A stretch of 37,176 nt of DNA from a virus: the IMG/VR virus record IMGVR_UViG_3300027985_001704, positions 1 to 37,176 of that record; one strand, written 5' to 3'. Under the pieces are notes generated by a model. That model did no database searches and was not told the DNA's origin. It saw only the letters and a list, made by a program, of their open reading frames with translations. Shown here in pieces: positions 34,973 through 37,176 of the stretch. Position numbers and translations under genes: made by a program. How positions within the stretch are numbered: position 1 is the first letter of the stretch; each line of letters starts with the position of its first letter.

Positions 34973-35073
34973 GTTACGAGATGAGTTGCGCAGAAGTATT
35001 TTGGTCGACGTGGATAGGAATGGCGGACATTCTGATCTGGGCGTATGTGGCGCTCCAGATCGCAACGTGTTGA
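34969..35073 (+). CDS. Short hydrophobic peptide, 34 aa
   Basis: Hydrophobic, Trp/Ala/Ile-rich peptide (STWIGMADILIWAYVALQIA) that could be one membrane segment, with Cys near both ends. ATG overlaps the previous stop (ATGA), behind AAGGAAAGGAG. The gene ends 6 bases before a terminator. Possible membrane-acting peptide such as an exclusion or lysis aid; speculative. Confidence 0.5.
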   Translation: MSYEMSCAEVFWSTWIGMADILIWAYVALQIATC

Positions 35074-35079
35074 ACAGGT

Positions 35080-35114
35080 GGACGAGGGCTTCGGCTCTCG
35101 TCCCTATTTTTTTT
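35080..35114 (+). terminator. Intrinsic terminator, UUCG loop
   Basis: 10-bp stem (GGACGAGGGC, one G-T pair) with TTCG loop and eight T after a short CTA spacer. It ends the four-gene micro-operon 34481-35073. Confidence 0.9.
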
Positions 35115-35606
35115 GCCCCGGCGGCCGCCTGGCGACAGTCAACAACCCCCTGACTCAATAACTCCATGCCCCAGGCATACCGAGTTCATCATATATGAAG
35201 TGGATGCCGATGCACTTCATGCCTGATGAACAGTTCATGAAAAGTGAATTCATGGAACCTCAACCTTCACTTTAAGTTTTCTAATGAACGCACGACGTAC
35301 GACGACGCACGTCGATGAATGTGGGGCCTGGCATAAAACCCCCCTCATCCCCCTCGTTGAAAAATAGCAAAATAGAAAAACCTGATAATTGAGGAAACTT
35401 GATTTCCAGCTGCTATGGTGAACCGGGGCTTCCCGGCCATTGGCCCCCGAAAAGGGAAAAAAAGAACATAGAAAAAAACTATCGAGTGAAAAATCTGCTT
35501 CGGGAGCCCAGGGCGCGCACCATGAGTAACCTCTTCGATCTCTATTCCCTCTTGCAAATAAACTATTCCGTAATAACACGGGAAGTAAAAACCAAAGGAG
35601 CCGATA
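35115..35606. other. Gap of 490 bases, no firm gene
   Basis: Mostly non-coding. It holds a small ATGCC/GGCAT hairpin (near 35166), repeated TTCATG words (35190-35255), an ACGACG-rich stretch (35289-35315) with a CGACGT/ACGTCG dyad, and a G/C-then-A-rich stretch (35425-35480). TTGAAA (near 35358) and GATAAT (near 35383) are 21 bases apart, too far for a good promoter. A 26-aa Met-rich frame (35195-35275) and a 32-aa frame (35522-35620, MSNLFDLYSLLQ) lack ribosome sites. Confidence 0.4.
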
Positions 35607-35780
35607 ATGGCAACGTCTGATTATGCAAGAAAGTTGTTCGCTGATGGACTTATTGAAATGGTCGAATGGAACGAACTGGATACATATGTTCCTCGTGTTG
35701 AAAAGACTGGCCTCGACCATATCTTACATATAGAAGGGGTTGATATTAAGGTGGAACAACCAGAAATGATCTGGGAATAA
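35607..35780 (+). CDS. Small acidic protein, 57 aa
   Basis: Acidic 57-residue protein (MATSDYARKLFADGLIEMVE ... EMIWE) with AAAGGAG upstream. No Cys, no membrane segment, no family seen. A terminator follows 27 bases after the stop, so it is probably a single-gene unit. It may be a regulator or host-interaction protein. Confidence 0.7.
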   Translation: MATSDYARKLFADGLIEMVEWNELDTYVPRVEKTGLDHILHIEGVDIKVEQPEMIWE

Positions 35781-35793
35781 CAATAAGAAAAAA

Positions 35794-35809
35794 ACAGACA
35801 GACAGACAG
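35794..35809. repeat. 4 x ACAG microsatellite
   Basis: Four tandem ACAG units between the last cassette gene and the terminator hairpin. Short and slip-prone; on the minus strand it places a pyrimidine-rich run after the hairpin. Confidence 0.85.
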
Positions 35810-35832
35810 GCCCTTCGGGGCCTATTTTTTTT
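35808..35832 (+). terminator. Intrinsic terminator, UUCG loop, overlaps terS stop
   Basis: AGGCCC/GGGCCT stem with TTCG loop and eight T after one A. It ends the 57-aa gene and its 3' part overlaps the stop codon of terS, which runs the other way, so it may also stop the terS transcript (pyrimidine-rich run on that strand). Confidence 0.85.
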
Positions 35833-36775
35833 CTGGCGTTACATCGAGGGCCGGCTTTGACTGTTGCGATAGAAACTGCGCTTGCCATTCTTCAACAGTC
35901 ATCGAAGTTGGCGGCAAGGAATTCATATTGATAATATTCTGCGTTATATTTGTAGTAGACTCTTCTTTCTGTGGCTTAGCCTTAGCATCATTCCAGTCAA
36001 AGTTAGTAGCGAGGTCAAGCTTATGGCCGGACATAAGTCCACCACCAGATATAATTTCAATATTCCGCTGGTCTTCAATTCTCATGAGAGCCCTGGCCAC
36101 GATGTAGCCGGTCAACTCATCCTGATGCTCTGAGGCAAACTGCAGCATCTGTTTCCGATGCATAAATCCTATTGTATAAGCAAGTCCAGGAACAGTATAA
36201 GAACGCCTGCGTTTATCGCAGTCATCAAAATAGTAAGATACACGGGCGGCCATTTCAGCAGCATCAATAGTCTCAACAGCAGAGACAAAAGTAGCTGTGT
36301 CCTGCAATAACAAAGCAATGACTTTCTGACACGAAATAATATGCGAGATAAGTTTATCATCGCCCACAATGTCGGAGACGTGTTTGAGCGCCTGTTTGAC
36401 CCCTCGCATATAATAACTTTCTACTCTCTTTCTATCCTCTTCATCCATATAATCATCTTTAAGAGCGCGATCGACACCGCCATCCATAGTTCTGACATAT
36501 GTTGCTGAGGGAAGTTTCGATTCTGCCACAGGGGGAGGGGAGATAGCCAGCTCTATATCAGACAAAAAGCAATCATCAGAAATGAGTGATTCAAGTCTGA
36601 GTTTGTTGGAAGCAAACGCATGGTTTCTTCTTTCTTCCTGCTTCTTTTCCTTCTCCTCACAGGTCTGCTGGCATTCGTCTTTGATCACATCGTTAATGAC
36701 AGCCTCAGACATCTTTGTCTTTTTGACCTTTCCTGATGAAACTGAATTCTTCTTTGTCTTGGGCTGACCTGCCAT
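35822..36775 (-). CDS. terS: Terminase small subunit, P22 gp3-like, 317 aa
   Basis: DNA-recognition partner of the packaging motor. The region about 205-275 (YTVPGLAYTIGFMHRKQMLQ ... NIEIISGG ... HKLDLATNFDWND) matches the pattern of P22 gp3-type DNA-packaging proteins: a GLAYTIGF-type helix, a central helix, then an FDW(N/K)D end. The N-terminal ~60 residues are Lys/Glu-rich and probably disordered; the longer length than usual comes from this part. ATG at 36775 has GGAGG 5 bases before, better than the one at 36787. Identity is by pattern and its place before terL. Confidence 0.7.
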   Translation of the reverse strand: MAGQPKTKKNSVSSGKVKKTKMSEAVINDVIKDECQQTCEEKEKKQEERRNHAFASNKLRLESLISDDCFLSDIELAISPPPVAESKLPSATYVRTMDGGVDRALKDDYMDEEDRKRVESYYMRGVKQALKHVSDIVGDDKLISHIISCQKVIALLLQDTATFVSAVETIDAAEMAARVSYYFDDCDKRRRSYTVPGLAYTIGFMHRKQMLQFASEHQDELTGYIVARALMRIEDQRNIEIISGGGLMSGHKLDLATNFDWNDAKAKPQKEESTTNITQNIINMNSLPPTSMTVEEWQAQFLSQQSKPALDVTPEKK

Positions 36776-36838
36776 AAAGTCCTCCATGTAACGAAATCAC
36801 TCTTACAGACAAGAGTCTTATGCCACAGGTGGGGAGGG

Positions 36839-36858
36839 CTGTAAAGACGTCCTTACAG
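36839..36858. promoter_or_regulatory. 20-bp near-palindrome over a -10-like box, terS operator
   Basis: CTGTAAAGACGTCCTTACAG is a dyad with one mismatched pair (6-bp outer arms and a GACGTC centre). On the minus strand it overlaps a TATACT (36857-36862) that could be a -10 box for terS, 64 bases before the ATG region. The -35 is poor (no good hexamer 16-18 bases up), so it may need an activator. A second dyad ACTCTT/AAGAGT lies at 36799-36816 in the leader. Confidence 0.5.
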
Positions 36859-36986
36859 TATACCGATAAGTGACTGGTTTTTATGACCTTTCCCTTCTTT
36901 TCAGACCCCCTATATAGGGCAACTTTTTTTTGACACTGGAAGGCAAAGTCAAAAAGGCCGTAGACCGACTTTTCGCGTCACCCCCG

Positions 36987-37085
36987 TGGATACGTGGATA
37001 CTCTTGGATATTTACTTTTGAAAGTAAATATCCATCCAATTCTCCAATGATTTCATAGCTGTGGATATCATTTGGATAATGGATA
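36987..37085. repeat. TGGATA iteron-like array with 28-bp palindrome
   Basis: Six TGGATA words (36987, 36995, 37005, 37062, 37073, 37080) and one inverted copy (37029) in about 100 AT-rich bases. Two copies form the arms of a perfect palindrome (37006-37033; 13-bp arms, TG centre). Such arrays bind initiators or regulators. A single TGGATA also lies at 27-32, at the other end of the window. Confidence 0.65.
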
Positions 37086-37176
37086 TTTATTTTTCTGATT
37101 TTTACATTTTGAGAAGTGTTTTTGTCAGGATGCAACAGAGTTGCGCGTCGTTCAGGGTCGAAAATGAATTTTTCCC

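Noticed and set aside
34799-35167. 122-aa minus-strand frame
   Set aside because: Antisense to the well-supported micro-operon and its terminator.
35522-35620. 32-aa plus frame (MSNLFDLYSLLQ)
   Set aside because: Plausible sequence but no ribosome site, and it overlaps the start of the 57-aa gene in another frame; left as part of the gap entry.
35250-35720. 156-aa minus-strand frame
   Set aside because: Covers a supported plus-strand gene and terminator-flanked gap; Cys/Phe/Arg-rich, no ribosome site.
36839-36858. LexA-type box
   Set aside because: CTGT and ACAG are 12 apart instead of 8, so it does not match the usual SOS box.
36881-37135. 84-aa minus-strand frame before terS
   Set aside because: Starts with TTG, has no ribosome site, and runs through the TGGATA array and palindrome; sequence looks non-coding.
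1-37176. Integrase, repressor, att sites, insertion sequences
   Set aside because: No such gene, terminal inverted repeats or target duplications seen; lifestyle cannot be judged from this window.

Overview
The window is most of the late (virion-building) half of a short-tailed, podovirus-like bacteriophage genome. The evidence is a run of 22 tightly packed genes on the minus strand: a P22-type small terminase, large terminase, portal, scaffold, HK97-type capsid, head-tail adaptor and head-closure proteins, several tail or fibre proteins, and at the end a 4660-residue polyvalent protein of the LPD38/DarB-like class. I see no tape measure, tail tube, sheath, integrase, polymerase, helicase or recognisable lysin, so replication and probably lysis genes lie elsewhere. 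The host cannot be fixed from the sequence. A bacterium is certain; a Gram-negative one is likely, but that is inference.

Layout, in transcription order on the minus strand (right to left). 36.8-37.1 kb is AT-rich, with a TGGATA iteron-like array, a perfect palindrome and an operator-like dyad before terS (36775-35822). A cassette on the opposite strand (33.9-35.8 kb) splits terS from terL. It holds six small plus-strand genes in three units, each closed by a UUCG-tetraloop terminator. From terL (33412) onward come a small membrane protein, a Cys-rich HTH protein, the portal, a 92-aa protein, a 678-aa head-fibre-like protein, a 176-aa protein, two zinc-ribbon proteins, the scaffold (with a 5 x 24-bp tandem repeat), the capsid, a decoration-like protein, the adaptor, the head-closure protein, and a set of small beta-rich tail proteins including one made of six ~21-residue repeats. 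A LamG-like protein, a 736-aa unknown, a coiled-coil protein and a Gln/Asn/Ala-rich internal-virion-like protein follow. The last gene is the 13,983-bp polyvalent gene.

The genes work together as a head and short-tail assembly line: terminase packages DNA through the portal into a scaffolded capsid, adaptor and closure proteins seal it, and fibres and tail proteins bind the cell. The final proteins are probably carried in the virion and ejected with the DNA. The giant protein carries ART-like, inorganic-pyrophosphatase-like, two HExxxH zincin-like, NADAR-like, SLOG-like, ASCH-like and LPD38 modules. The NADAR-SLOG stretch is visibly more AT-rich than its surroundings and starts at a 7 x 12-bp KAEP-coding repeat, which looks like a module inserted later. 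That insert, with its likely role against ADP-ribose or nucleotide-signal defences, is the best candidate for an undescribed system. The opposed small-gene cassette between terS and terL is the second.

Base composition is mosaic. The polyvalent gene, capsid, scaffold and portal are GC-balanced to GC-rich, the tail block at 16.5-21 kb is strongly AT-rich, and the 163-aa cassette gene is strongly GC-rich. All domain calls were made by eye, without database searches.
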